Part shown: positions 52,781 to 62,128 of the stretch, piece by piece
Numbering within the stretch: the first letter of the stretch is position 1
Layout of the letters: every line of letters begins with the position of its first letter
NCBI RefSeq assembly: GCF_016107685.1
Contig: NZ_JABASY010000003.1
Coordinates: 310,001 to 374,000, forward strand
Source of the DNA: Brevibacterium yomogidense
Lineage (GTDB): Bacteria; Actinomycetota; Actinomycetes; Actinomycetales; Brevibacteriaceae
Reading direction: 5' to 3'
Length of the DNA: 64,000 nucleotides
Notes under the pieces: model-generated
What the model saw: the letters and a program-made list of their open reading frames with translations, nothing else
Told to the model about the DNA's origin: nothing
The model's database searches: none
Translations under genes and position numbers: made by a program

Positions 52781-53575
52781 GTGGACGTCGCAACCGCGCT
52801 GGACCTGCTGGAACAGGAGACCGCTGGTCTCGATGCCGTCGTCGCAGCCACGGACGACGACGCGTGGGCCCTGCCCACCCCCTCCCCCGGATGGACCGTC
52901 GGCCACCAGATCGGACACCTGCACTGGACGGACTCCGTCGCTCTGCTCGCCGTGACGGACCCGGATGCCTTCGACCGTGCGGCGCAGGCCATGCGACCCG
53001 GCGCGGTGGACGACCTGGCGGCGGAACAGGCGAAGCGCCCTCGCGCGCAGCTCCTGGCGGACTGGCGACGCGACCGCGACGGGCTGCACCGCGCGCTCAG
53101 CGCCGCGGACCCGGCGGTCAAGCTGCCGTGGTTCGGTCCACCCATGCGCCCGATCACGATGACGACCGCACGCATCATGGAGACGTGGGCCCACGGACTG
53201 GACGTGTGCGACGGGCTGGGCGTCCGGAAGGAGCCCACCCCGGCGCTGGCCGCCGTCGCGCGGATCGGATACCGGACGCGTGCCTTCGCCTACACGATCA
53301 ACGGGCGCGAGGTCCCGGAGACGGACGTCCACGTGCGACTCGACATGCCGGACGGATCCGTCCTGGAGTTCGGGGAGCCCGATTCGCCGCAGCGGATCAC
53401 GGGCACCGCGGACGCGTTCTGCCGTGTCGTCACGCAGCGCCGCAACATCGCGGACGTCGCCCTCGACATCACGGGTGAGGACGCCGCCGCCTGGATGGAC
53501 ATCGCGCAGGCGTTCGCGGGCGGGCCGTCTGCCGGCCCCCGACCAGGAGAAAGGGTCCAGCCCCATGACCAGTGA
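52781..53575 (+). CDS. TIGR03084 family (DinB/maleylpyruvate isomerase-like) metal-binding protein, 264 aa
   Basis: An N-terminal helical bundle with the histidine cluster GHQIGHLHWTD (H42, H46, H48) and a second site METWAHGLDV fits the DinB/mycothiol-dependent isomerase fold, in which three histidines bind a metal. The family accompanies acyl-CoA degradation genes in Actinobacteria; the reaction is unknown to me. AAGGAGG before the GTG at 52781 sets the start. The stop overlaps the next gene by 11 bases, so it belongs to the same operon. Confidence 0.82.
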   Translation: MDVATALDLLEQETAGLDAVVAATDDDAWALPTPSPGWTVGHQIGHLHWTDSVALLAVTDPDAFDRAAQAMRPGAVDDLAAEQAKRPRAQLLADWRRDRDGLHRALSAADPAVKLPWFGPPMRPITMTTARIMETWAHGLDVCDGLGVRKEPTPALAAVARIGYRTRAFAYTINGREVPETDVHVRLDMPDGSVLEFGEPDSPQRITGTADAFCRVVTQRRNIADVALDITGEDAAAWMDIAQAFAGGPSAGPRPGERVQPHDQ

Positions 53576-55523
53576 GACCACGACCGCAGGCCGTCACCCG
53601 GAAGGCGGCACGCGCAGCGTCCGGATCGGCAACGCCTCCGGCTTCTACGGCGACCGGCTGTCCGCGATGCGCGAGATGCTCACGGGCGGGCCGCTCGACG
53701 TGCTCACCGGGGACTACCTGGCGGAGCTCACGATGCTCATCCTCGCCCGCCAGAAGGCGAAGGACCCGGACGCAGGATATGCGCGCACGTTCCTCAGCCA
53801 GCTGCGGGAGAACCTCGGTCTGGCCCTGGAGAAGGGCGTCCGCCTGGTCGCCAATGCGGGCGGCATGAATCCGGAGGGGCTCGCCCGCGCGATCGAGGCA
53901 GTCGCCGCGGAGCAGGGTCTCAGTGCCACGGTCGCGTGGGTCGACGGCGACGACCTCACGGAGGATGCGGATCGCCACGGGTGGGGCAGCCCGCTCGCGG
54001 CGAACGCCTACCTGGGCGGCTTCGGGATCGCACGAGCACTGGCGGAGGGTGCGGACGTCGTCGTGACGGGCCGCGTCACCGACGCCGCGGTCATCTCCGG
54101 CTCCGCCACCTGGTTCCACGGGTGGGGTCGGGACGACCTCGACGCGCTGGCGGGCGCGACCGTCGCGGGGCACATCATCGAGTGCGGGGCCCAGGCCACC
54201 GGTGGCAACTTCGCGTTCTTCACGGAGATCCCCCGCATGACCCGGCCCGGCTTCCCCCTTGCGGAGGTCGCCTCGGACGGCAGCTGCGTCATCACGAAGC
54301 ACCCCGGCACGGACGGTGCCGTCACCCGCGAGACGGTGACCGCCCAGCTGCTCTACGAGATCCAGGGAGCCCGGTACGCCGGCCCCGACGTCACGACGCG
54401 GCTCGACACCATCACTCTCCGTGACGACGGCCCCGACCGGGTGCTCGTGTCCGGTGTCCGCGGTGAAGCGCCGCCACCGGATCTCAAGGTGTCGATCAAC
54501 GACATCGGCGGGTACATCAACACCCTCACCTACCTGCTCACCGGCCTGGACATCGAAAAGAAGGCGGCGATCGCCCGCGAGCAGTTCGAGGACGCACTCA
54601 CCGTCGACCCCGAATCCATCACCTGGAACCTCGTCCGGACCGACCACACGGATCCCGCCGTACAGGCCATGGGCGTGGCCCGTCTGGAGGTCGTCGCCCG
54701 GGACCCCGACCGCCGGAAGGTCGGACGGGCCTTCAGCAACGCCGCCGTCCAGACGGCGCTGTCCGCCTACCCGGGACTGCACACCGGCACGCCTCCCAGC
54801 GAGGGCCAGGTCTACGGGCGCTTCACCGCGGGGTACGTCCCCCAGGACGCGGTGCCCCACCAGGTCCACCTGCCCGACGGCCGTGTCCTCGACATCCCGC
54901 CACCCACCCGCACCCAGCCGCTCGCCCCCGTCGAGGGGGCAGAGCACGTCTCCCCCGCCTCGGCGGCGGAGACCGGTGGGTCACGGGCCGCAGCGGCGGA
55001 GACAAAGGGGGCGGACACCTCGGCGACCGCGACCGAGGCGGCCCAGACCACGGCGGCGAACACGGCCCGCGAGGACAGCGGGGCTGGGGCCGGGACGGTC
55101 CGGGTTCCGCTCGGCCGGGTGCTGGGCGCGCGCAGCGGCGACAAGGGCGGGAACGCGAACCTGGGCGTGTGGGCGCGCGACGACGCGGGCTGGGAGTGGC
55201 TGTCCACGTTCTTCACGGCGGATCGCCTGCGCGCGCTGCTGCCGGAACTCGCCGGCTGCGACATGACGGTCCTGCACCTGCCGGCGCTGCGGTCGATCAA
55301 CGTGGTCGTCCACGGCCTGCTGGGCGAGGGCGTCGCCTCGAAGGCGCGCTTCGACCCGCAGGCGAAGGCGCTGGGCGAATGGCTGCGCAGCCGGTGGGCG
55401 GAGGTGCCGATCGCCCTCGTGCCCCCGGAGCACCTGCCCCCGGCCCACCTGCCCACAGAGCACCTGCCCCACGACGCCGCGAACACTCACTCGACCGACA
55501 CCGACCAGGAGACACACTCATGA
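53565..55523 (+). CDS. AtuA-like protein (DUF1446 plus C-terminal ferredoxin-fold domain), 652 aa
   Basis: The DUF1446 domain is seen in IGNASGFYGDRLSAMREML, VANAGGMNPEGLA, GADVVVTGRVTDAAVISG, IECGAQATGGNFAFF and DIGGYINTLTYLL. After a low-complexity Ala/Thr/Glu linker (about residues 454-507) a second domain starts at VPLGRVLGARSGDKGGNANLGVW, the C-terminal AtuA-like domain. In Pseudomonas, AtuA is needed for acyclic terpene (citronellol, geraniol) use, with unknown chemistry. The ATG at 53565 lies inside the previous gene and the stop overlaps the next start as ATGA. Confidence 0.87.
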   Translation: MTSETTTAGRHPEGGTRSVRIGNASGFYGDRLSAMREMLTGGPLDVLTGDYLAELTMLILARQKAKDPDAGYARTFLSQLRENLGLALEKGVRLVANAGGMNPEGLARAIEAVAAEQGLSATVAWVDGDDLTEDADRHGWGSPLAANAYLGGFGIARALAEGADVVVTGRVTDAAVISGSATWFHGWGRDDLDALAGATVAGHIIECGAQATGGNFAFFTEIPRMTRPGFPLAEVASDGSCVITKHPGTDGAVTRETVTAQLLYEIQGARYAGPDVTTRLDTITLRDDGPDRVLVSGVRGEAPPPDLKVSINDIGGYINTLTYLLTGLDIEKKAAIAREQFEDALTVDPESITWNLVRTDHTDPAVQAMGVARLEVVARDPDRRKVGRAFSNAAVQTALSAYPGLHTGTPPSEGQVYGRFTAGYVPQDAVPHQVHLPDGRVLDIPPPTRTQPLAPVEGAEHVSPASAAETGGSRAAAAETKGADTSATATEAAQTTAANTAREDSGAGAGTVRVPLGRVLGARSGDKGGNANLGVWARDDAGWEWLSTFFTADRLRALLPELAGCDMTVLHLPALRSINVVVHGLLGEGVASKARFDPQAKALGEWLRSRWAEVPIALVPPEHLPPAHLPTEHLPHDAANTHSTDTDQETHS

Positions 55524-56704
55524 CGGCCACCACCACGGACCACGCCTCGACGGTCTGGGAGAGCGACGAGCTCACCGCACTGCGGGAGACGACCACCCGG
55601 TTCGTGCGCACGGAGATCCTCCCCCACCAGGACGACTGGGAGCGGAAGGGGATGCTGCCGCGCTCCCTGCACCGCACCGCCGGCGACCTGGGACTCCTGG
55701 GTGCCTCCTTCCCCGAAGAGGTCGGCGGAGGCGGGGGCGGGCCCCTCGCCGCTGTGACGATGGCGGAGTCGATGTTCGAAGCGGGCGCCTCCGGCGGCAC
55801 GCACGCCTCCCTCTTCACCTCCGGCATCGCGCTGCCCCACATCATCGCGGGCGGCGACCAGGACCAGATCGACCGCTGGGTGAAGCCCACGCTGGCTGGT
55901 GAGCTCATCGGGTCGCTCGGCATCACCGAACCCAGCGGCGGGTCCGACGTGGGCCGCCTGCGGACCCGCGCCGTCGTCGACCCGGACGATGACACTCACT
56001 ACCGCGTCACCGGCGAGAAGACGTACATCACCTCCGGGGTGCGCGCGGACTTCGTCACGACCGCGGTGCGCACCGGCGGGCCCGGATCCGCAGGGATCTC
56101 CCTGCTCGTCGTGGAGAAGGGCACCCCCGGCTTCGAGGTGGCGAAGAAGCTGGAGAAGCTGGGCTGGCACGCGTCCGACACGGCCGAGCTGGTGTACGAC
56201 GACGTGCGGGTGCCGCGCAGCAACCTCGTGGGTGTCGAAGGCGGCGGCTTCGCCCTCATCTCGCAGGCGTTCGTCTCCGAACGGCTGGGGCTGGCAGTCA
56301 ACGCCTACTCCTCCGCGCAGCGGGCGCTCGACCTGGCGCTGCAGTGGTGCCGCGACCGCGAGACGTTCGGCAAGCCCCTCATCGCCCGCGACACCATCCA
56401 GCAGACCCTCACGACGATGGCGATGCGCATCGACGTCGCCCGCACCTACACCCGCCGCCTGGCGGAACGCTGCGCGAACGGCGAGACGGACGTCGTCGCC
56501 CACGCCTGCTTCGCGAAGAACACCGCGGTGGAGACCGCCAGCTGGGTCGTCGACCAGTCCCTCCAGCTGTTCGGGGGGCTGGGCTACATGCACGAAACGG
56601 AGATCTCCCGGCTCTACCGGGACGTCCGCATCATGGGGATCGGCGGCGGCACCGTCGAGATCCTCAACCGACTGGCCGCCAAGCACCTGGGGTACCTCTC
56701 ATGA
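55520..56704 (+). CDS. Acyl-CoA dehydrogenase of the carboxylase operon, 394 aa
   Basis: Family motifs include GITEPSGGSDVGRLRT, KTYITSGVRADFVTTAVRTG, QLFGGLGYMHETEISRLYRDVRIMGIGGGTVEI. Placed before a carboxylase, it would introduce the 2,3 double bond, as citronellyl-CoA or isovaleryl-CoA dehydrogenase does. AGGAG is eight bases before the ATG at 55520. Both ends overlap neighbours as ATGA, which indicates translational coupling. Confidence 0.9.
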   Translation: MTATTTDHASTVWESDELTALRETTTRFVRTEILPHQDDWERKGMLPRSLHRTAGDLGLLGASFPEEVGGGGGGPLAAVTMAESMFEAGASGGTHASLFTSGIALPHIIAGGDQDQIDRWVKPTLAGELIGSLGITEPSGGSDVGRLRTRAVVDPDDDTHYRVTGEKTYITSGVRADFVTTAVRTGGPGSAGISLLVVEKGTPGFEVAKKLEKLGWHASDTAELVYDDVRVPRSNLVGVEGGGFALISQAFVSERLGLAVNAYSSAQRALDLALQWCRDRETFGKPLIARDTIQQTLTTMAMRIDVARTYTRRLAERCANGETDVVAHACFAKNTAVETASWVVDQSLQLFGGLGYMHETEISRLYRDVRIMGIGGGTVEILNRLAAKHLGYLS

Positions 56705-58296
56705 CTGTTCTCACCAGCACACTCAGCACCACCGACGACGGCTTCACCGCTGCGCGCGCCGCGATGGACGCGAAGCTCGAGGAACTGGGGCGCGAATTCG
56801 ACACCCTCCGACAGGGTGGGGGCGAGAAGGCCCTCGCCCGCCACCGCAAGCGCGGCAAGATGCCCCCGCGGGAACGCATCGAGAAGCTCGTCGACCGGGA
56901 CACGCCGTTCCTCGAGCTGTGCCCCTTCGCCGGCTGGGGCACCCGCTTCCAGGTGGGGGCGAGCATCGTCGGCGGCATCGGCACGATCAGCGGTGTCGAG
57001 TGCATGATCGTCGCGAACGACCCCACCGTGCGTGGTGGGACCTCGAACCCGTGGACGATGCGCAAGACCCTCCGGCTCAAGGAGATCGCATACGAGAACC
57101 GGCTGCCTCTGGTGTCGCTCGTGGAGTCCGGCGGTGCCGACCTGCCCACCCAGAAGGAGGTGTTCATCCCGGGTGGTGCGAACTTCCGGGGGCTCGCCGA
57201 ATTCTCGAAGGCGGGCATCCCGACGGTCGCCGTCGTGTTCGGCAACGCCACCGCGGGCGGTGCGTACGGACCGGGCATGAGCGACCACATCGTGATGATC
57301 GACCAGCGGTCCAAGGTGTTCCTCGGCGGTCCCCCGCTCGTCAAGGCCGCCACGGGTGAGATCTCCGACGACGAATCGCTGGGCGGTGCACAGATGCACG
57401 CCCGCGTGAGCGGTTTGGCGGATCATTTCGCCCAGGACGAGGACGACGCGATCCGGCTCTGCCGCGACGTCGTCGCCCGCCTCAACGTGGCGAAGGCAGG
57501 ACCGCGGCCGGACGGCGTCGTCGAACCCCGCTACGCGGAGGAGGAGCTCCTGGGCATCGTCCCGGAAGACCTCAAGGTCCCCTTCGATCCGCGGGAGATC
57601 ATCGCCCGCGTCGTCGACGACTCCGACTTCGACGAGTTCAAACCGCTGTACGGCTCCTCGCTGGTGACCGGCTGGGCGCGCATCCACGGCTATCCCGTGG
57701 GGATCCTCGCGAACGCGCAGGGAGTCCTCTTCAGCGAGGAGGCGCAGAAGGCCACGCAGTTCATCCAGATCGCGAACCGCCAGAACACGCCGCTGCTCTT
57801 CGTCCACAACACGACCGGCTACATGGTGGGTGCCGAGTACGAGCAGGGCGGCATCATCAAGCACGGCTCGATGATGATCCACGCGGTGTCGTCGTCGACG
57901 GTCCCCCACCTGTCGCTGCTGGTGGGGGCGTCCTACGGCGCCGGCCACTACGGGATGTGCGGGCGCGCGTTCAACCCGCGCTTCCTCTACGCGTGGCCGT
58001 CCGCGAAGTCCGCCGTCATGGGGGCGGAGCAGTTGGCCGACGTCGTCACGAGCGTCGCGAAGGCGTCCGCAGCAGACCGGGGCATCCCGTTCGACGACGA
58101 GGCGAACGACGCCCGCAGGCTCGCGATCGAGGAGCAGATCGACGCGGAGTCCATGCCGCTGTTCCTGTCCGGGCAGATCTACGACGACGGGGTCATCGAC
58201 CCGCGCGACACCCGCACGGTGCTGGGCCTCTCCCTGTCCGCGATCGCGACGACCGCGATCGAATCGGACAGGTCCTACGGAATCTTCAGGATGTGA
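56701..58296 (+). CDS. Acyl-CoA carboxylase carboxyltransferase (beta) subunit, 531 aa
   Basis: The carboxyltransferase halves are visible: ARHRKRGKMPPRERIEKLVD, VESGGADLPTQKEVF, TAGGAYGPGMSDH in the N half and FIQIANRQNTPLLFVHNTTGYMVG, HGSMMIHAVSSSTVP with VGASYGAGHYGMCGRAF in the C half. The N/C order and HNTTGYMVG match methylcrotonyl- and geranyl-CoA carboxylases (MccB/AtuC-like) more than acetyl- or propionyl-CoA enzymes. It transfers CO2 from biotin on the alpha subunit to an alpha,beta-unsaturated acyl-CoA. Confidence 0.9.
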   Translation: MTVLTSTLSTTDDGFTAARAAMDAKLEELGREFDTLRQGGGEKALARHRKRGKMPPRERIEKLVDRDTPFLELCPFAGWGTRFQVGASIVGGIGTISGVECMIVANDPTVRGGTSNPWTMRKTLRLKEIAYENRLPLVSLVESGGADLPTQKEVFIPGGANFRGLAEFSKAGIPTVAVVFGNATAGGAYGPGMSDHIVMIDQRSKVFLGGPPLVKAATGEISDDESLGGAQMHARVSGLADHFAQDEDDAIRLCRDVVARLNVAKAGPRPDGVVEPRYAEEELLGIVPEDLKVPFDPREIIARVVDDSDFDEFKPLYGSSLVTGWARIHGYPVGILANAQGVLFSEEAQKATQFIQIANRQNTPLLFVHNTTGYMVGAEYEQGGIIKHGSMMIHAVSSSTVPHLSLLVGASYGAGHYGMCGRAFNPRFLYAWPSAKSAVMGAEQLADVVTSVAKASAADRGIPFDDEANDARRLAIEEQIDAESMPLFLSGQIYDDGVIDPRDTRTVLGLSLSAIATTAIESDRSYGIFRM

Positions 58297-58301
58297 CACA
58301 G

Positions 58302-60425
58302 ATGGTTGCGACAGACACGACCAGCAACACCGGCCGGCGCACACCCGCCGCGCCTCGACCGATCCGCTCCGTCCTCATCGCGAACCGCGGTGAGATCGCC
58401 CGGCGCATCATCGCGACCTGCCGTGCGCAGGGCATCGCGACCGTCGCGGTGTGCTCCGATGCCGATGCCCGGGCACCGCACGTGCGGGAGGCCGATTCCG
58501 TTGTCCGACTGCCCGGCGACACCCCCACGGAGACGTATCTGCGGGCGGACCTCGTCATCGCCGCCGCCCGGCGGTCGGGGGCCGATGCCGTGCACCCCGG
58601 CTACGGGTTCCTGTCGGAGAACGCGGAGTTCGCCCGCGCCGTCCAGGACGCGGGGCTCACCTGGATCGGCCCGTCCCCGGAGTCGATCGAGGTCATGGGG
58701 TCGAAGGCTCGGTCGAAGGAGCTCATGCACGACGCCGAGGTCCCGGTCCTGGAAGCGCTGCGGCCCGAGGACGTGACTGCCGACCACCTGCCGGTGCTCG
58801 TCAAGGCGTCCGCGGGTGGCGGCGGCAGAGGCATGCGGGTCGTCGAGGATCTCGACCTGCTGGAGGAGACCATCGAATCCGCCGCCCGTGAGGCCGCTTC
58901 CGCGTTCGGCGACCCGACGATCCTCTGTGAGCGCTACCTGCCGCGCGGTCACCACGTGGAAGTCCAGGTGTTCGGCGATCATCACGGCACGGTGTGGGCG
59001 ATCGGCGAGCGCGAATGCTCCCTGCAGCGCCGCCACCAGAAGGTCGTCGAAGAGGCACCCTCGCCGCTGGTCGAGCGGGTGGGCGGGGACATGCGCGAAC
59101 GGCTCTTCACCGCGGCCCGCAACGCCGCGGCCGCGGTCGACTACGTGGGCGCGGGCACCGTCGAGTTCCTCGCGGACGAGAACGGCGAGTTCTACTTCCT
59201 CGAGATGAACACGCGCCTGCAGGTCGAGCATCCGGTGACGGAGTGCACGACGGGGCTGGACCTCGTCGACCTGCAGCTGCGAGTGGCGTCCGGTGAACCC
59301 CTTCCGGAGGCGCCACCAGCCTCCCACGGGCACGCGATCGAGGTCCGTCTCTACGCGGAGGACCCGGATGCGGGCTGGCAGCCGCAGAGCGGACCCGTCC
59401 ACACCTTCGACGTGCCCCGCGTCCGTGCCCGCTTCGAGCCGCTCACCGCACCGGGGATCCGGGTGGATGCCGGGGTCGAGGCCGGATCCGTCATCGGCAC
59501 GGACTACGACCCGATGATCGCGAAGGTCATCGGAGTGGCACCGGACCGTCGGCGCGCATCCGCGCTGCTGGCCGCAGCACTGGCGGACACGCGTTTCGAC
59601 GGGCCCACGACGAACCGGGATCTGCTGGTGCGGACCCTGCGGGACGAGGAGTTCCTCACGGGGGTGACGGACACACAGTACTTCGGTGACCACCCGGAGG
59701 TGTTCGCTCCCCTGGCCGACGACAGCGCGGTCGCGCTGAGTGCCCTTGCCGCTGCACTCGCCCAGGCGGAGGCCGTGCTGGACGGTGCAGGTGAGCACCG
59801 GGAGCCGGGGCGGCAGGCGCTGCACGACGCGACGCTGGCTGCGAATCCCCGACCGCGCATCCGCGGGTGGCGGCTGTTCCAGGACCAGTGGCGCATCCGC
59901 GAGTTCACGCACGGCGAGCAGACGATCACCGCGTCGTACCGGTGGGAGCGCACCGGCTACACCGTGGACCCCACGTGCCTGCCGGTCGGGATCGAGACGG
60001 TCAGCGTGGGCGATGCGGGGCCGGATGTGGTGGTTCTCGAGGTCGACGGGGTCGCCCAGCGGTTCACGGTGACGCGGGGCGGGGAGGACGTGTTCGTCGG
60101 TTCGCCCCGGGGCCATGTCGCTCTGCGGGAGGAGCCGCGGTTCGTCGAGCCCGGCGCGGCGAAGGCACCCGGCAGTCTGCTGTCCCCCATGCCCGGCACG
60201 GTGCTGCGGGTGGCCGCGACCGTCGGGGCAGAGGTCGCGGAGGGCGATCCGCTGGTGTGGATCGAGGCGATGAAGATGGAGCACACCATCCGCGCCGACC
60301 GCGACGGGGTCGTCACGGAATGCCCTGTCACGGCCGGTGAGCGGATCGATGCGGGCGTGACACTCGTCGTCATCGAAGCAAACGGTGACGGGGAGACCGA
60401 CGAGGCGCAGGAGGCCGTGGCATGA
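58302..60425 (+). CDS. Biotin-dependent acyl-CoA carboxylase alpha subunit, 707 aa
   Basis: A biotin carboxylase domain (SVLIANRGEIARRI, ASAGGGGRGMRVV for ATP, RHQKVVEEAPSP, EMNTRLQVEHPVTE) is followed by a linker domain and a biotinyl domain whose EAMKMEH places the biotinylated lysine at about residue 658. It carboxylates biotin with ATP and bicarbonate for the adjacent beta subunit. The ATG at 58302 is five bases after the beta stop. The end overlaps the hydratase start as ATGA. Confidence 0.92.
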   Translation: MVATDTTSNTGRRTPAAPRPIRSVLIANRGEIARRIIATCRAQGIATVAVCSDADARAPHVREADSVVRLPGDTPTETYLRADLVIAAARRSGADAVHPGYGFLSENAEFARAVQDAGLTWIGPSPESIEVMGSKARSKELMHDAEVPVLEALRPEDVTADHLPVLVKASAGGGGRGMRVVEDLDLLEETIESAAREAASAFGDPTILCERYLPRGHHVEVQVFGDHHGTVWAIGERECSLQRRHQKVVEEAPSPLVERVGGDMRERLFTAARNAAAAVDYVGAGTVEFLADENGEFYFLEMNTRLQVEHPVTECTTGLDLVDLQLRVASGEPLPEAPPASHGHAIEVRLYAEDPDAGWQPQSGPVHTFDVPRVRARFEPLTAPGIRVDAGVEAGSVIGTDYDPMIAKVIGVAPDRRRASALLAAALADTRFDGPTTNRDLLVRTLRDEEFLTGVTDTQYFGDHPEVFAPLADDSAVALSALAAALAQAEAVLDGAGEHREPGRQALHDATLAANPRPRIRGWRLFQDQWRIREFTHGEQTITASYRWERTGYTVDPTCLPVGIETVSVGDAGPDVVVLEVDGVAQRFTVTRGGEDVFVGSPRGHVALREEPRFVEPGAAKAPGSLLSPMPGTVLRVAATVGAEVAEGDPLVWIEAMKMEHTIRADRDGVVTECPVTAGERIDAGVTLVVIEANGDGETDEAQEAVA

Positions 60426-61294
60426 CGGACAATCCGGTCCTCACAGACCTCGACGAGCGGGGGCGCCTCACCCTCACCCTCGACTCCCCGTCCAACCGCA
60501 ACGCGCTGTCGCCCGAACTGATCGGCGGTCTGCGCGACGGGTTGGCCCGCGCGGACCAGGATTCGGACGTCCGCGTCGTCGTCCTCACCCACACCGGCAC
60601 GACGTTCTGCGCGGGCGCCGACCTCAAGCGCAAAGGTGCGAAGGCACCGGCGGGTGGCGGAGATGCCTCCACATCCGAGGGAACCTCGGGAACGGGGACC
60701 TCGGGAACTCCGTCCGGTGGGGGCTCGAACACCACCTCCGGTGGGGCGGCGAAAGCCGGCTCCGGTGGGGACGCGATGGTGGGCCTGCTACGGGCGATCC
60801 TCACGTGCCGAGTGCCCGTCATCTGTGCGGTCGACGGGCACGTGCGGGCCGGTGGCATGGGGCTGGTGGCGGCGTGTGACTTCGTCGTCGCCTCGACCTC
60901 GGCGTCATTCGGGCTCAGTGAGGTGCGGATCGGGGTGGTGGCCGCCATCGTGTCGTCCGTGGTGTGCGAGCGCATCGGCACGCGCACCGCGGCGGACTGG
61001 ATGCTCACCGGACGGACCGTGAGCGCTGAGGACGCCGGGGCGGCGGGCTTCGTCACGGTCGTCTCCGATCCGACAGCAACAGTGGTCGACGACCTGTGTG
61101 ACCAGCTGTCCCGTGGTGGACCGGACGCGCTCGCAGGGACGAAGACGATCACGTCCGCGCCCCTGCTGCGACGGTTGGACGCGGAGGCGGAGGCGATGAG
61201 TGCGCTGTCTGCACGGCACTTCGCCTCTGCCGAGGCGGCAGCGGGCATCCGTGCTTTCGCAGCGAAGGAGCCACCACCATGGCATCCGCAGTGA
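60422..61294 (+). CDS. Enoyl-CoA hydratase family protein with a Gly/Ser/Thr-rich insert, 290 aa
   Basis: Crotonase fold: the oxyanion segment TTFCAGADLK and the second one VDGHVRAGGMGLVAACDFVVAS. Between them, about residues 72-118, is a low-complexity Gly/Ser/Thr run containing repeated SGG units, encoded partly by a repeated TCCGGTGGGG. This loop is variable in crotonases but rarely so long. In the pathway it would hydrate the carboxylated enoyl-CoA (like methylglutaconyl-CoA or isohexenylglutaconyl-CoA hydratase). The ATG overlaps the alpha subunit stop. Confidence 0.87.
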   Translation: MTDNPVLTDLDERGRLTLTLDSPSNRNALSPELIGGLRDGLARADQDSDVRVVVLTHTGTTFCAGADLKRKGAKAPAGGGDASTSEGTSGTGTSGTPSGGGSNTTSGGAAKAGSGGDAMVGLLRAILTCRVPVICAVDGHVRAGGMGLVAACDFVVASTSASFGLSEVRIGVVAAIVSSVVCERIGTRTAADWMLTGRTVSAEDAGAAGFVTVVSDPTATVVDDLCDQLSRGGPDALAGTKTITSAPLLRRLDAEAEAMSALSARHFASAEAAAGIRAFAAKEPPPWHPQ

Positions 61295-61395
61295 GAGGCG
61301 CGGGGCGCGGCACGGGTGCGGAAGACCTCGGCGTGAGTGCTGAGGACCTTGGGCCACAAGGCCCTGGCCCGGAGGCCGAGGCTTACGATGGTCGG

Positions 61396-62001
61396 ATGAC
61401 CACATCCAGGCGGGAGCCCAAGCAGGATCGATCGCGCGAGACCCGCCGCAAGATCCTCGAATCGGCCGTCCACTGCCTCGCGACGTACGGCTGGCAGGGT
61501 GCGACGATGGCCGTCGTCGCCGACCACGTCGACATCAGCCGTGGCGCGCTGCAGCACCATTTCCCCACGCGTGAAGACCTCATGCTCGCGGCCATCGACC
61601 ACGTGGCCGAGCAGCGGGACAAGGACCGCCTCCAGTACGACAGCACGACCCCGGAGGGCAACGACCGGATCGACTACGTCGTCGACATGCTCATCAACTA
61701 CTACTCGACCGACGCGTTCAAGGCAGCACTGCAAGTGTGGGTCGCCGCCGCAACCGACCCTGCGCTCCGGGAGCGGGTCATCCCCCTGGAGACCCGTTTT
61801 GCCCGCGCAGCGTACCGGCATGCGGTCGAATTCCTCCGGGCGGACGTGTCCGACGAGAGGACGCACCGCCTCATCCAGTCGACGATGGACCTGGCCCGTG
61901 GACTGGGGCTCGCGGACGTCATCACGGACGATTCCGCGCGCCGCAACAAGATCGCGCAGTTCTGGAAGAGCGAACTGGCGACGATCAAGACGCTCGACTA
62001 G
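61396..62001 (+). CDS. TetR family regulator downstream of the carboxylase operon, 201 aa
   Basis: Helix-turn-helix: RRKILESAVHCLATYGWQGA then VADHVDISRGALQHHFPTREDLM. The C-terminal domain is TetR-like. TACGAT at 61384-61389 ends six bases before the ATG at 61396, so the message may be leaderless; a longer frame from 61279 would overlap the hydratase gene and is less likely. It could regulate the acyl-CoA operons, the following binding-protein gene, or both. Confidence 0.86.
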   Translation: MTTSRREPKQDRSRETRRKILESAVHCLATYGWQGATMAVVADHVDISRGALQHHFPTREDLMLAAIDHVAEQRDKDRLQYDSTTPEGNDRIDYVVDMLINYYSTDAFKAALQVWVAAATDPALRERVIPLETRFARAAYRHAVEFLRADVSDERTHRLIQSTMDLARGLGLADVITDDSARRNKIAQFWKSELATIKTLD

Positions 62002-62088
62002 GCGGACGAGGACCGGCTGAGCTCGAAAGCCACCTCCCTCCCGCACGTCGACCCAAGCTTCCCCACCGTGGGGCGGCATCGAGATACA

Positions 62089-62106
62089 GCGGACAACGAT
62101 GTCCGC
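62089..62106 (+). promoter_or_regulatory. Candidate operator before the second TRAP binding-protein gene
   Basis: GCGGAC-AACGAT-GTCCGC is a perfect six-base inverted repeat with a six-base spacer, the same geometry as the repeat at 34605-34626, located 23 bases upstream of the gene start. Confidence 0.45.
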
Positions 62107-62128
62107 GCACCACCTCGAAAGGATCACA

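Noticed and set aside
58275..60284. Reverse frame of 669 codons inside the carboxylase alpha gene
   Set aside because: Shadow of the biotin carboxylase gene; no recognisable domain and composition typical of antisense frames.
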